A DNA stretch of 64,000 nucleotides from contig CAWJIB010000012.1 of NCBI GenBank assembly GCA_963842835.1, positions 248,001 through 312,000 on the forward strand, in the 5' to 3' direction. Under the pieces are notes generated by a model, which was not told the DNA's origin, searched no databases, and saw only the letters and a list, made by a program, of their open reading frames with translations. This DNA is from Roseiarcus sp963842835 (GTDB lineage Bacteria; Pseudomonadota; Alphaproteobacteria; Rhizobiales; Beijerinckiaceae). A program made the position numbers and the translations under genes. Shown here one piece after another: positions 17,637 to 26,698 of this stretch; position 1 is the stretch's first letter; every line of letters begins with the position of its first letter.

Positions 17637-18771
17637 CGGCGACGAACTCCCTGACCTTGGCGGCGATTTCGGCGGGCGTGATCGGCTCGCCGTCGATGCG
17701 ATTGAGGCCGACGACCTTGCCGCGCGCGCCGGCGAGCCGCTCGACTTCGAGCGCGAGCTGGCCGGCGTTCATCTCCGGCACGAGGACGCGTCGCGCACGG
17801 TCGGCCGCTTCGCGCACCGCGCCTTCCGGGAACGGCCAAAGCGTGATCGGGCGCAACAGGCCGACCTTGACGCCTTCGGCGCGCAGGTCCTGCACCGCGC
17901 GGCGCGCGGCGCGCGCGACAATGCCGACGGCGACGATGACGACCTGCGCGTCCTCGGTCTGCAGCGTCTCGAAGCTTTCGATTCGGGCGCGATGGCGTTC
18001 GATCTTGTCGAGCACGCGTTGCAACGCCTTGGAGGCGAGGTCGGGCTTCTGCGTGGGAAAGCCGTCGGGCATGTGGGTCAGGCCGGTGACATGCGCGCGC
18101 AGGCCGTCGCCCGGGCGCGCCATCGCCGGCACGAGGTCGTCGGTCTGCGCGTAGGGCGCGAAATCGCGCTCAGTTCCGGCCGCCCATTTTCGATCGACCG
18201 TCACGATGGTTTGGCGAGCGGGAACCTCAACCGACTCGATGAGATGCGCGACGATTTCGTCATAGAGCACGATCACCGGCGTGCGGAATTCCTCAGCGAG
18301 ATTGAAGGCGCGAATGGTCTCCGTGTAGATCTCCTGCACGGACGCCGGCGTCACGACGATGATCGGGTGGTCCCCATGGGTTCCCCATCGCGCCTGCATG
18401 ATGTCGCCTTGCCCCGGCCGCGTCGGCATGCCGGTCGAAGGACCGCCGCGCATCACGTTGACGATGACGCACGGCGTTTCCGTCATCGCGGCGTAGCCGA
18501 GATTTTCCTGCATGAGCGAAAATCCGGGTCCGCTGGTGGCGGTCATCGCCTTGGCGCCGCCCAGCGAAGCGCCGATGACGGCGGCGAGCGAACCGATCTC
18601 GTCTTCCATTTGGATGAAGACGCCGTCGACGCGCGGCAGTTCGCGCGACATCGTTTCGGCGATCTCCGAGGACGGCGTGATCGGATAGCCGGCGAAAAAG
18701 CGGCATCCCGCAGCGACCGCAGCGAGTGCGCAGGCGCGATTGCCGGGCAAAGAAGCAAGCGAACAAGACAT
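17629..18771 (-). CDS. korA: 2-oxoacid:ferredoxin oxidoreductase alpha subunit
   Basis: 380 residues. The N-terminal GNRACALAAVAAGCRFFAGY then PITPSSEIAE are the pyrimidine-binding domain; EDEIGSLAAVIGASLGGAKA and TSGPGFSLMQENLGYA are hallmark KorA segments. RGGPSTGMPTRPGQGD is also conserved. Its ATG directly abuts the stop of the upstream iorB-ferredoxin gene. The usual separate KorD ferredoxin gene just upstream of korA is missing; its sequence is fused to iorB (next entry). Confidence 0.9.
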   Translation of the reverse strand: MSCSLASLPGNRACALAAVAAGCRFFAGYPITPSSEIAETMSRELPRVDGVFIQMEDEIGSLAAVIGASLGGAKAMTATSGPGFSLMQENLGYAAMTETPCVIVNVMRGGPSTGMPTRPGQGDIMQARWGTHGDHPIIVVTPASVQEIYTETIRAFNLAEEFRTPVIVLYDEIVAHLIESVEVPARQTIVTVDRKWAAGTERDFAPYAQTDDLVPAMARPGDGLRAHVTGLTHMPDGFPTQKPDLASKALQRVLDKIERHRARIESFETLQTEDAQVVIVAVGIVARAARRAVQDLRAEGVKVGLLRPITLWPFPEGAVREAADRARRVLVPEMNAGQLALEVERLAGARGKVVGLNRIDGEPITPAEIAAKVREFVADE

Positions 18772-19716
18772 TCAGGCGACCACGGGTTCGCGCGACGTTG
18801 TGCGCACGGAAATGGCGAAGTCCGGGCAAAGCCATTCGCAGATATGGCAGCCCGTGCAGGCCTGGGGGTTTTTCAGGACGGCGACTTGTTCGGCGCTTAG
18901 CGTCAGGCACCGCTCGGGGCACAGCTTCACGCAGATGTCGCAGCCCTTGCACCAGGCGGCGTTGATTTCGAGCGTGACGACCACCTCCGGCTGCGCCAAG
19001 GGGGCGGCGTAGCCGGAGAAAGTCGAGTCGAACCGCTGGGAGGGATCGGCGCGCGCCGCTTCCGCCCAGGCGCGGCCGGCCTCGAACGCCTTGCGGTTGA
19101 TCGCGCGGGCCTTGCTCGGCGCCAAGGCTTCGAGGGTCGAAAGCCAATCGTCGAGGGGATAGTCCATCGACGCCGACAGGACGCCGAGCAGCACGGTGTT
19201 GGCCGCGCGGGGCTCGCCTAGTTGCGTGGCGATCGCCGTCGCGTCGAGCGCGTAGCTCTCGGCGACCTTGGCGGCGATTTGGGACGGCGTTTCCAGCGCA
19301 TAATCGGTCGCTGCGCCGAACTTGCGGTTGCGGCAGGCGAAGGGCGGCACGATGCGGCGCGTGTCGGCGATGAAGACGCCGGCGTTCGGCCTGAGATAGT
19401 CGAGCCAGCGCAGCCCCTCCGCCCATTCGAGCGCGATCAACGCGTCCGCTTCGCCTTTGGCGATCGTCGGCGACCACACTTGCGCGCCGAAGCGTATGTG
19501 GCTGAATACGACGCCGCCGCGCTTGGCCATGCCGTGCACTTCGCTCTGCTTGACCTGGAAGCCCTGCTTCTGGCCGATCAGCGCGAGCGCCTTGGAAATC
19601 ATCAGCACGCCTTGACCGCCGACGCCGACGATCATGATGTTGCGCGCGGCGACGGCGGGCCTATCGGCGTCAGCCACAGCGTGCGCCTCCAAGGGATCGG
19701 CCGATGTCGCGCTCAC
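18772..19716 (-). CDS. iorB: Indolepyruvate oxidoreductase beta subunit fused to a KorD-like 2[4Fe-4S] ferredoxin
   Basis: 314 residues. Residues ~25-215 are an IorB subunit: IMIVGVGGQGVLMISKALAL, SEVHGMAKRGGVVFSHIRFG and ANTVLLGVLSA. After a ~40-residue linker, residues ~255-305 form a bacterial-type ferredoxin with two CxxCxxC clusters (CKGCDICVKLCP and CTGCHICEWLCP) as in KorD. The start GTG 19716 overlaps the iorA stop (GTGA); the longer frame upstream would enter iorA. In the common Kor operon korD is a separate gene just before korA, so this arrangement reads as a fusion of korD to the end of iorB. It physically joins the two enzymes' genes. Confidence 0.85.
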   Translation of the reverse strand: MSATSADPLEAHAVADADRPAVAARNIMIVGVGGQGVLMISKALALIGQKQGFQVKQSEVHGMAKRGGVVFSHIRFGAQVWSPTIAKGEADALIALEWAEGLRWLDYLRPNAGVFIADTRRIVPPFACRNRKFGAATDYALETPSQIAAKVAESYALDATAIATQLGEPRAANTVLLGVLSASMDYPLDDWLSTLEALAPSKARAINRKAFEAGRAWAEAARADPSQRFDSTFSGYAAPLAQPEVVVTLEINAAWCKGCDICVKLCPERCLTLSAEQVAVLKNPQACTGCHICEWLCPDFAISVRTTSREPVVA

Positions 19717-21518
19717 GAGGCCACCGGCTGGATGCAGTCGGAGGGGCATACCTGCGCGCATAATGTGCAGCCGATGCAGCTTCCCGGATCGATCTTCACC
19801 TTGTGGCGGCCCTCGCAGGTTTCATCGGACCAGACGATCGCGGGGCAGCCGAGATTCATGCAGGACTGACAGGCGACGCAGCCCGCGAGCGCGACCGCGA
19901 GCGGCGAGCCCTTGATCTTCACGGGATCCAGCACGCAGGGGCGCTCGGAGATGACGACCGAGACGCCCTTGTGGACGATCGCCTCGCGCAGCGTTTGGTA
20001 CATATGGCCGACTTCGTAAGGGTCGACCCTGCGCACCCAGTCGACGCCGAGGGCGCGGCAGATCGCTTCGTAATCGACCTTGTTGGTCGCCTCGCCGCGC
20101 AACGTGCGCCCAGTGCCGGGATGGTCCTGGCCCCCCGTCATCGCCGTAATCGAATTGTCGAGAATGACGACGGTGATGTCGGCCTTGTTGTAGACGGCGT
20201 CGATGAGCGGCGGGATGCCCGAATGCAGAAACGTCGAATCGCCGATCGTCGCCACCACCGGCTTTTTTTCGCCGGCGGCAGCCATGCCGATCGCGTTGGC
20301 GATGCTCGCGCCCATGCAGACGGTGGTGTCGATCGAGCGCAACGGCTCGACGGCCGCGAGCGTGTAGCAGCCGATGTCGCCCGCGACCCGCGCCTCGAGG
20401 CCGCGCAAAGCCAGATAGGTCGCCGTGTGCGGGCAGCCCGGACACAGCACCGGCGGGCGCGCCATCGGTTCGATGTGAAACGAAATCGGCGCCGGCGCGG
20501 CCTCGGCTGCTCCTGCGGCGGCGAGGCCGGCGCGCACGAGTTCGGGCGAGAGCTCGCCGAACCGCGGAAAGTGCTTCTTGCCTTCCGCCGCCAAGCCCAT
20601 CGCGCGAATTTCTTTTTCCAGCGCGGGCTCGAGTTCCTCCACGACCAGCAAGCGCCCGACGGAGCCGGCAAAATCACGAATGACGCGTTCGGGCAGCGGA
20701 TAGGCCGCGCCGAGCTTCAGGATCGAGGCGTTGGGAGCGACCTCTTTGACATAGAGATAGGCCGTCGAGCCGGTGACGACGCCGAAGCCGGACCCGCCCT
20801 TCTCCCATCGGGTCAACGGCGAAGTTTCGAGATAGCGGCCGATCTTCGCTTCGCGCTCGATAACCTTGGGATGCAGGCGGCGCGCATTGGCCGGAATGGT
20901 CACGGTCTTGTTGGGCGCGTCAATAAAGCCCTTGGCGGCGATGCTCTCGCGCGCGCCGACGCGCACGGCGCTGCGCGTATGGGAAAGGCGCGTGGTCGAG
21001 CGCACGATCACCGGCGTGTCGAAGGCCTCGGAAATTTCGAAGGCGAGCTTGGTGAAATCATGAGCCTCCTGCGCGTCGGACGGTTCGAGAACCGGCACGC
21101 CGGCCAAGCGCGCGAACAGGCGCGTATCCTGCTCGTTCTGCGAGGAATGAATGCCGGGATCGTCGCACACGACGAGCACCAGGCCGGCATGCGCGCCAAT
21201 ATAAGATTGCGACATCAACGAGTCGGCGGCCACGTTGAGGCCGACGTGCTTCATCGCGGCCATGGCGCGAACGCCCGATAGGGCGGCGCCGATGGCCACG
21301 TCGAGCGCCACTTTCTCGTTTGTCGACCATTCCGCATAGACGTCGCTCGCGGGATAGCGGCTCATAGCCTCGAGGATTTCGGTCGACGGCGTGCCGGGAT
21401 AACCCGCGGCGACGCGCACCCCCGCTTCCCAGGCGCCGCGCGCGATCGCTTCGTTGCCCGTCAGCGGCAGAATCTCCGTCGCCGCTTCGGATTCCACGAT
21501 CCGGGCTCGTTGGTTCAT
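19713..21518 (-). CDS. iorA: Indolepyruvate:ferredoxin oxidoreductase alpha subunit
   Basis: 601 residues. TPP enzyme that converts arylpyruvates (indole-, phenyl-, hydroxyphenylpyruvate) plus CoA to arylacetyl-CoA and CO2 with ferredoxin as acceptor; it can run in reverse. Seen: VAAGYPGTPSTEILE, AMKHVGLNVAADSLM, the TPP motif GDSTFLHSGIPPLIDAV, NSITAMTGGQDHPGTG, CPGCPHTATY, and a C-terminal ferredoxin region with CVACQSCMNLGCP and CIGCTLCAQVCP. ATG 21518 has a GGGAGG site and opens the family N-terminus. It is the first gene of the five-gene operon and is divergent from paaK. Confidence 0.92.
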   Translation of the reverse strand: MNQRARIVESEAATEILPLTGNEAIARGAWEAGVRVAAGYPGTPSTEILEAMSRYPASDVYAEWSTNEKVALDVAIGAALSGVRAMAAMKHVGLNVAADSLMSQSYIGAHAGLVLVVCDDPGIHSSQNEQDTRLFARLAGVPVLEPSDAQEAHDFTKLAFEISEAFDTPVIVRSTTRLSHTRSAVRVGARESIAAKGFIDAPNKTVTIPANARRLHPKVIEREAKIGRYLETSPLTRWEKGGSGFGVVTGSTAYLYVKEVAPNASILKLGAAYPLPERVIRDFAGSVGRLLVVEELEPALEKEIRAMGLAAEGKKHFPRFGELSPELVRAGLAAAGAAEAAPAPISFHIEPMARPPVLCPGCPHTATYLALRGLEARVAGDIGCYTLAAVEPLRSIDTTVCMGASIANAIGMAAAGEKKPVVATIGDSTFLHSGIPPLIDAVYNKADITVVILDNSITAMTGGQDHPGTGRTLRGEATNKVDYEAICRALGVDWVRRVDPYEVGHMYQTLREAIVHKGVSVVISERPCVLDPVKIKGSPLAVALAGCVACQSCMNLGCPAIVWSDETCEGRHKVKIDPGSCIGCTLCAQVCPSDCIQPVAS

Positions 21519-21811
21519 TTCGGCCTCGATCCTCCCAAGCGCTGGTCTTTGCGCCAATTCTAAGCCGCCGCGCAATGCGGCATAGCGCCTTGGCGACCGA
21601 AATCTCCGCACGAGGACGCTTTCTGGCCCGGCGAGGACCCTGTGGCCTCGCCCGGACGCTGCCCAATTCATCGCAGCCGCAAATTGACGCCGGTCAAAAA
21701 CAGCCGATGGCGACGCGCTAACGCAAGCGCACTGACAGCCCCCGATTGTCGCGAGGAGCGTCAGGAGGCCCGCGCCCGTTGGCGATAGGGGCTGCGGAAG
21801 CCGGGAGCGCC

Positions 21812-23123
21812 ATGAAGGGCCGTCTGTCGCAACCGAACGGGCTGGAGCCGATCGAAATGGCTTCGCGCGACGAACTCACCGCGCTGCAGACGACCCGTCT
21901 GCGGTGGACGCTGGAGCACGCCTACGAGAAGGTTCCCTACTATCGGGCCAAGTTCGACGCCGCCGGCGTGCATCCGAGCGAGCTGAAGCGCTTGTCGGAT
22001 CTGGCCAAATTCCCGTTCACGACCAAACAGGACCTGCGCGAGAACTATCCTTTCGGCCTCCTCGCGATGCCGCAAGGGGAGATTGCGCGCGTTCACGCCT
22101 CCTCGGGCACCACCGGACGCCCGACGGTGGTCGCCTATTCCAAGCGCGATCTCGATATGTGGGCGGACGTCATGGCGCGCTCGATGCGGGCGGCCGGCTG
22201 CCGGCCCGGCATGATGGTCCACATCGCCTTCGGCTATGGCCTGTTCACCGGCGGCCTTGGCGCCCATGCCGGCGCGGAGCGGCTGGGTTGCATGGTCGTG
22301 CCGGTCTCCGGCGGCATGACCGAGCGCCAGGCGCAGCTCATCGCCGACTTCAAGCCCGACATCGTGATGTCGACGCCGTCCTACATGCTCGCCATTCTCG
22401 ACGAGATGCGGCGCGTCGGCGCCAGCGCGCGCCGCTCCAGCCTCAAGATTGGCATGTTCGGGGCCGAACCCTGGAGCAACGCCATGCGCCAAGAGCTGGA
22501 GAGCGAGCTCGACATCGACGCGCTCGATCTTTACGGCCTGTCGGAAGTGATCGGTCCGGGCGTCGCCAGCGAATGCGTCGAGACCAAGGACGGCCCGACC
22601 CTGTGGGAGGATCATTTCTACCCGGAGGTCGTCGATCCCGCAACGGGCGCGCCGGTCGCCGAGGGCGAGCACGGGGAAATCGTCTTCACCTCTCTCACCA
22701 AGGAGGCGATGCCGATCATCCGCTACCGCACGCGCGACCTGACGCGCCTGTTGCCGGGAACCGCCCGCTCGATGCGCAGGATGGAGAAGATCAGCGGCCG
22801 CTCCGACGACATGATTATCCTGCGCGGCGTCAACGTGTTTCCCAGCCAGATCGAGGAGCAGATCCTCAAATGCCGGGGTCTGGCGCCCCATTATGTCATC
22901 GAACTCGGTCGCGATGGGCGGCTCGACACGATGAGCGTTCTCGTCGAGGCGCGCTCCGACGCGCTCGATTCGTCGAACTCGAACGCAACAATCCAAGGAA
23001 CTCGTCCACCATGTCAAAGCCGTGGTGGGCGTGTCGGTTCGCGTCAACGTGGTCGATCCCGGCGCCATCGATCGCTCGATCGGCAAGGCCAAGCGCGTGC
23101 TCGACATGCGGCCCAGGGACTAG
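21812..23123 (+). pseudogene. paaK: Phenylacetate-CoA ligase, frameshifted near the C-terminus
   Basis: AMP-forming ligase that activates phenylacetate or indoleacetate to its CoA thioester. The AMP-binding motif SSGTTGRPTVVAYS, FGYGLFTGGLGAHAGAE, FGAEPWSNAMR, LYGLSEVIGPGVA and RYRTRDLT are intact. After SVLVEARSDALDSS the main frame becomes non-family, while the expected C-terminus (KELVHHVKAVVGVSVRVNV to KAKRVLDMRPRD, stop 23123) is in another frame; one surplus base near 22960-22990 explains it. The lesion removes only the last ~45 residues, but these hold the C-terminal catalytic region. It may be an assembly indel. ATG 21812 is the start. Divergence from iorA fits joint use on arylacetyl-CoA. 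Confidence 0.88.
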
Positions 23124-23222
23124 CGGGCGGCACGCCCAGACGCCGGGAAAGATCGACCTCGCCGGCGACACGAGAGGTTGGAGCCGGAAAACGGCGCCCG
23201 CCTCGCAACGCCTCGATCCTCG

Positions 23223-25031
23223 TTACTTTCGCGGCGCATTCCCTCCCTCCGTCCCCGTCCCGGTCCGCCTCGCCTTGCGCGCGAGACGCGTTCGCTTGTC
23301 GGGTTTGCCGCCGGCGCGGGGCGTGGCGCCGCCCTCCGCCGCGGGGCCCAGCGGCTCGATGCGGACGTTTTCCCCAGTGCGTTTCTTGATGTCCTCGGCG
23401 AATTGAGCCGCCGCCGCGGCGGAAATCTCGAACTTCGTTTCGTGATCGAAGATGCGGATCGTTCCGATGTCGGCCTTGGTCAGATTGCCGGCGCGGCAGA
23501 TCATCGGCAGCAGCCATTTCGGATCGGCGCCTTTGGCGCGACCGACGTCCAGCCTGAACCAGACCCCGCCGCCGCCGCCGCCCAGGGCGTGTTTGGCGCG
23601 CGAGCGCGATGGATTGGCGTAATCGCGCGTCTGCGCCGTGGGTCGCTCGCCGCGCCCTCGGGGCGCCGGTCGCTCGCTGTAAACGGGCCGCGCGCGGCCC
23701 TCGCGAGAGGCGGGCCGGTCGCCGGGGTCGGAGACATCCTCGATCGCCGGCAAGCGCGCGCGATAGATGCGCACCAGCGCCGCCGCGATGTCTTCCGCGG
23801 TCCTCTTGGCCAAGAGTTGGCGCGCCATGACGAGGTCGTCCTCGGCGGCGGGCTCGTTCAAGGCGGGATCGGCGAGGAATTGCTCGGCGTCGAGCGCGCG
23901 CACGTCCTGCGCCGTCGGCGGGCCGCTCCAGGTCGGCTGAACGCCCGCTTCCGCGAACAATCGCTCGGCGCCGCGGCGCTTGCCATAGGGCACGAGCAGC
24001 GCGCTGATCCCCTTGCGGCCCGCCCGCCCTGTGCGTCCGCTGCGATGTTGCAGCGTCTCGATGTCGTGCGGCAGATCCGCATGGATGACGATGCCGACGC
24101 TGGGCAGATCGAGACCGCGCGCGGCGACGTCGGTGGCGACCAGCACGCGCGAGCGGCCGTTGCGCAGGGCCTGCATGGCCTGATTGCGCTCGTGCTGGCT
24201 GAGTTCGCCCGACAGCACGACGGCGGAAAAGCCGCGCTCGGCCAGCGTGGCGCTGAGATGGCGCACCGCCTCGCGCGTATTGCAAAAGACGATGGCGGTC
24301 GGCGCCTCGAGGAGGCGCAGCAGGTTGACGACGGCCGCTTCGCTCTCGTGCGGCAAGATGCGGATGGCGCGATATTCGATATCGGCATGGCCCTGCTTGC
24401 CGCGCTCCACTTCGATGCGCCGGGCGTTGCGCTGATAGCTGCGCGCCAGCATCGCGATGCCCTTGGGCACGGTGGCCGAGAACAGCAGGCTGCGCTTTTC
24501 CGCCGGCATGGCCTCGAGCATGAATTCGAGATCTTCGCGAAAGCCCAGATCGAGCATTTCGTCGGCTTCGTCGAGCACGACGATCTTGAGCCGGGAGACA
24601 TCGAGAGCCCCGCGCTCGATATGGTCGCGCAGGCGCCCCGGCGTCCCCACCACAATATGCGCCCCGGCTTGCAAGAACCGCCGCTCGCGCTGCGCATCCA
24701 TGCCGCCGACGCAAGCGCAAATGCGCGCGCCGGTGAAGGCGTAGAGCCAGGTCAGTTCGCGCTCGACTTGCAAGGCGAGCTCGCGCGTAGGGGCGACGAC
24801 GAGCGCCAGCGGCGGGCCGGCCGGCGGCAGGGATTCCGCCTCGCCCAGCAGCGTCTCGGCCATGGCCAGGCCATAAGCGACGGTCTTGCCCGAGCCGGTC
24901 TGGGCGGAAACGAGGAGATCGCGCCCTGACGCCTCCGGGGCGAGCACGGCGGCCTGCACCGGCGTCGGTTCGACATAGGCGCGCGCCTCCAGCGCACGGG
25001 CGAGGGAGGGATTGGACGTGAAAAAGGTCAA
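23223..25031 (-). CDS. DEAD-box ATP-dependent RNA helicase (DeaD/CsdA-like, with DbpA-type RNA-binding domain)
   Basis: 602 residues. The Q-motif region PTPVQAAVLAP, motif I SAQTGSGKT, motif Ia APTRELALQV, GTPGRLRDHI, motif II VLDEADEML, motif III LLFSATVP, then the second RecA domain with VATDVAARGLDLP and HRSGRTGRAGRKG. A basic RG-rich linker (~430-490) leads to a DbpA/CsdA-type RRM (WFRLDVGRAKGADPKWLLP) near residue 500 and a Lys/Arg tail. Likely role: ribosome assembly or RNA turnover, often cold-linked. The best start is TTG 25031 before TFFTSNPSLARAL. The frame stays open about 130 codons upstream, but that part runs through the tRNA fragment and is not credible. Confidence 0.9.
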   Translation of the reverse strand: MTFFTSNPSLARALEARAYVEPTPVQAAVLAPEASGRDLLVSAQTGSGKTVAYGLAMAETLLGEAESLPPAGPPLALVVAPTRELALQVERELTWLYAFTGARICACVGGMDAQRERRFLQAGAHIVVGTPGRLRDHIERGALDVSRLKIVVLDEADEMLDLGFREDLEFMLEAMPAEKRSLLFSATVPKGIAMLARSYQRNARRIEVERGKQGHADIEYRAIRILPHESEAAVVNLLRLLEAPTAIVFCNTREAVRHLSATLAERGFSAVVLSGELSQHERNQAMQALRNGRSRVLVATDVAARGLDLPSVGIVIHADLPHDIETLQHRSGRTGRAGRKGISALLVPYGKRRGAERLFAEAGVQPTWSGPPTAQDVRALDAEQFLADPALNEPAAEDDLVMARQLLAKRTAEDIAAALVRIYRARLPAIEDVSDPGDRPASREGRARPVYSERPAPRGRGERPTAQTRDYANPSRSRAKHALGGGGGGVWFRLDVGRAKGADPKWLLPMICRAGNLTKADIGTIRIFDHETKFEISAAAAAQFAEDIKKRTGENVRIEPLGPAAEGGATPRAGGKPDKRTRLARKARRTGTGTEGGNAPRK

Positions 25032-25185
25032 TCGGGAAATCTTGGCTCGCGGCGGGAATGCGCGAGGACGCCTATATGGGCGAAAACGCCCGGAAGGGGA
25101 AGGGAGGAGCGGAAATCGCCGAACGGCGCAAGCCGCCGCGCTCCTTCTCGACTCGACTGCCGAAATGTCGATCGAGATCTTTGCT

Positions 25186-25236
25186 TTCGATGGTGGGCGC
25201 ACAAGGGCTCGAACCTTGGGCCCGCTGATTAAGAGT
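25186..25236 (-). repeat. Left attachment site: copy of the tRNA-Lys 3' half
   Basis: 51 bp that repeat 35382-35432 with one mismatch (25220 G versus 35416 A). The copy covers the tRNA from the anticodon loop through the T arm, acceptor 3' strand and CCA, plus five bases beyond; similarity stops at 25237. No 5' half exists here, so it is not a functional tRNA gene. Because the intact tRNA is read leftward from the right end, this copy is the displaced original 3' half left by integration. Confidence 0.92.
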
Positions 25237-25273
25237 AAGCGTGGAGAAGGCGACATAGGACGCCACGCGACGC

Positions 25274-25401
25274 GCGGACCCGACATAACTACTTGCAATT
25301 GGCTGTGCTCCTGATATACCCGCTGACATGAGACGACACAAAACGTCACAGTAGGTCCGCTGGCAAGGTCCGCGCAAGGTCCGCGGACCCGACGCGGACC
25401 T
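25274..25401. repeat. Cluster of AGGTCCGC-type short repeats inside the left element end
   Basis: Direct copies of AGGTCCGC at 25353-25360, 25366-25373 and 25377-25384, and inverted copies (GCGGACC) at 25274-25280, 25383-25389 and 25394-25400. Similar words occur at the right end (35300-35307 and 35311-35318). The position, between the attachment site and the integrase start, suits integrase arm sites or an autoregulatory operator. Function is inferred. Confidence 0.5.
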
Positions 25402-25420
25402 GGGGTGGCAGGAGCGAGCG

Positions 25421-26665
25421 ATGAAGCTGACACAGCTCAAGATCGAGAAGCTCAAATGCCCGGCGGGGAAGAAGGATGCGCTCGTCTTTGACGATGAGCA
25501 GACCGGCCTCGGCGTTCGCGTGACAGCGAGCGGCGGCAAGAGCTTTATGGCGCAATACACGTTCGCTGGAATGAAGCGGCGCATCCCCCTCGGCTTATGC
25601 TCGGCAATATCGCTCGACGCGGCGCGCAAGGCGACAGCCGCCATCCTCGGCGAGGTTGCCATGCGGCGCGACCCAGCGACCGACCGCAAGGAGGCTGCAC
25701 GCGAAGCCAAGCGCAAAGCCGCCCACGAGGCCCTTACCCTCGACGCTCTCTTGGAAGACTGGGAAAGCCTGCGCCTTGCCGACAAGCGCGAGCGCTACGC
25801 GGCGGAAGCCGTGCGAGCCGTTCGCCATGCCTTCCCAAAGCATTTGAAATCCCCCGCCGCAGACCTCGATCGCGCCGCCGTTGTCCGCGTACTCGACGGC
25901 TTGACAAAGGATGACAAGGCCGCGATGGCGAGCCGGACAGCGGCCTACGGGCGCGCCTGCTATCAATGGGCGGTCAAACGCGGCAAGCTCGCCTCCAACC
26001 CCTTCCTAAACCTTCCCCTCGCGCCCGTCGCGAAACGCGAGCGCGTGCTGACGGACGCCGAGTTGCGCGCGGCCTGGCAGGCGACCGCCGGCCCCGGCCC
26101 GTTCAGCGCTATCGTGCGGATGCTCATCTTGACCGGCCAGCGCCGCGAGGAAGTCGCCGCAATGACGTGGAGCGAGATCGCGGACGACCTCTCGACGTGG
26201 ATTATCCCCGGCAGCCGCGCCAAAAACGGCGCCGCTCATGTCGTGCCGTTGTCGGCTCAGGTGCAGTCGATGTTGAAGGCCGCGCCCCGCCGCGAGCGAA
26301 AGGACGACGAGAGAGCCGACGAGCCCGAGCTTGTCTTTCCGGGCTTGCGTGGCCCGTTCAACGGGTTCGGCAAGGCGAAGGCTGCGCTCGACGGCGACAG
26401 CGGCGTCAAGGAGTGGCGTCTGCACGATCTTCGCCGCACGATGGCGACCGGGCTGCAAAAGCTTGGCGTCCGGCTTGAAGTCACGGAAGCCGTCCTCAAC
26501 CACGTGTCCGGCAGTCGCGCCGGCATCGTCGGCGTTTACCAGCGTCACGACTACGCCGCCGAGAAGCGGGCGGCGCTGACAGCGTGGGGCGAGCATGTCG
26601 GGGCGATCGTCGAGGGTCGCGAGGCCCCCGACAACGTGACGCCGATCCGCGCCAAGAGCGCGTAA
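25421..26665 (+). CDS. int: P4-type tyrosine recombinase (integrase)
   Basis: 414 residues. The N-terminus (LTQLKIEKLKCPAGKKDALV, TGLGVRVTASGGKSF) is the DUF4102 arm-binding domain of P4/CP4-57 integrases; a core-binding domain follows, then the catalytic domain with Arg in LTGQRREEVAAMTW, HDLRRTMATGL (His-x-x-Arg), a His in VLNHVSG and the nucleophile Tyr in GVYQRHDY. It begins 185 bp inside the left attachment site, the standard place. Integrases of this type use tRNA genes, matching the tRNA-Lys repeats. It appears complete, so the element may still be mobile. Confidence 0.95.
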   Translation: MKLTQLKIEKLKCPAGKKDALVFDDEQTGLGVRVTASGGKSFMAQYTFAGMKRRIPLGLCSAISLDAARKATAAILGEVAMRRDPATDRKEAAREAKRKAAHEALTLDALLEDWESLRLADKRERYAAEAVRAVRHAFPKHLKSPAADLDRAAVVRVLDGLTKDDKAAMASRTAAYGRACYQWAVKRGKLASNPFLNLPLAPVAKRERVLTDAELRAAWQATAGPGPFSAIVRMLILTGQRREEVAAMTWSEIADDLSTWIIPGSRAKNGAAHVVPLSAQVQSMLKAAPRRERKDDERADEPELVFPGLRGPFNGFGKAKAALDGDSGVKEWRLHDLRRTMATGLQKLGVRLEVTEAVLNHVSGSRAGIVGVYQRHDYAAEKRAALTAWGEHVGAIVEGREAPDNVTPIRAKSA

Positions 26666-26698
26666 GAAATCCAACTGCGAGAAGGAGAGAACGACAAA

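Noticed and set aside
23124..23389. Continuation of the paaK main frame past 23123
   Set aside because: The sequence after the frameshift is unrelated to the family and runs into the convergent DEAD-box gene; the true C-terminus ends at 23123 in another frame.
25186..25236. A second tRNA gene at the left end of the element
   Set aside because: Only the 3' half is present; there is no D arm, 5' acceptor strand or intact anticodon stem.
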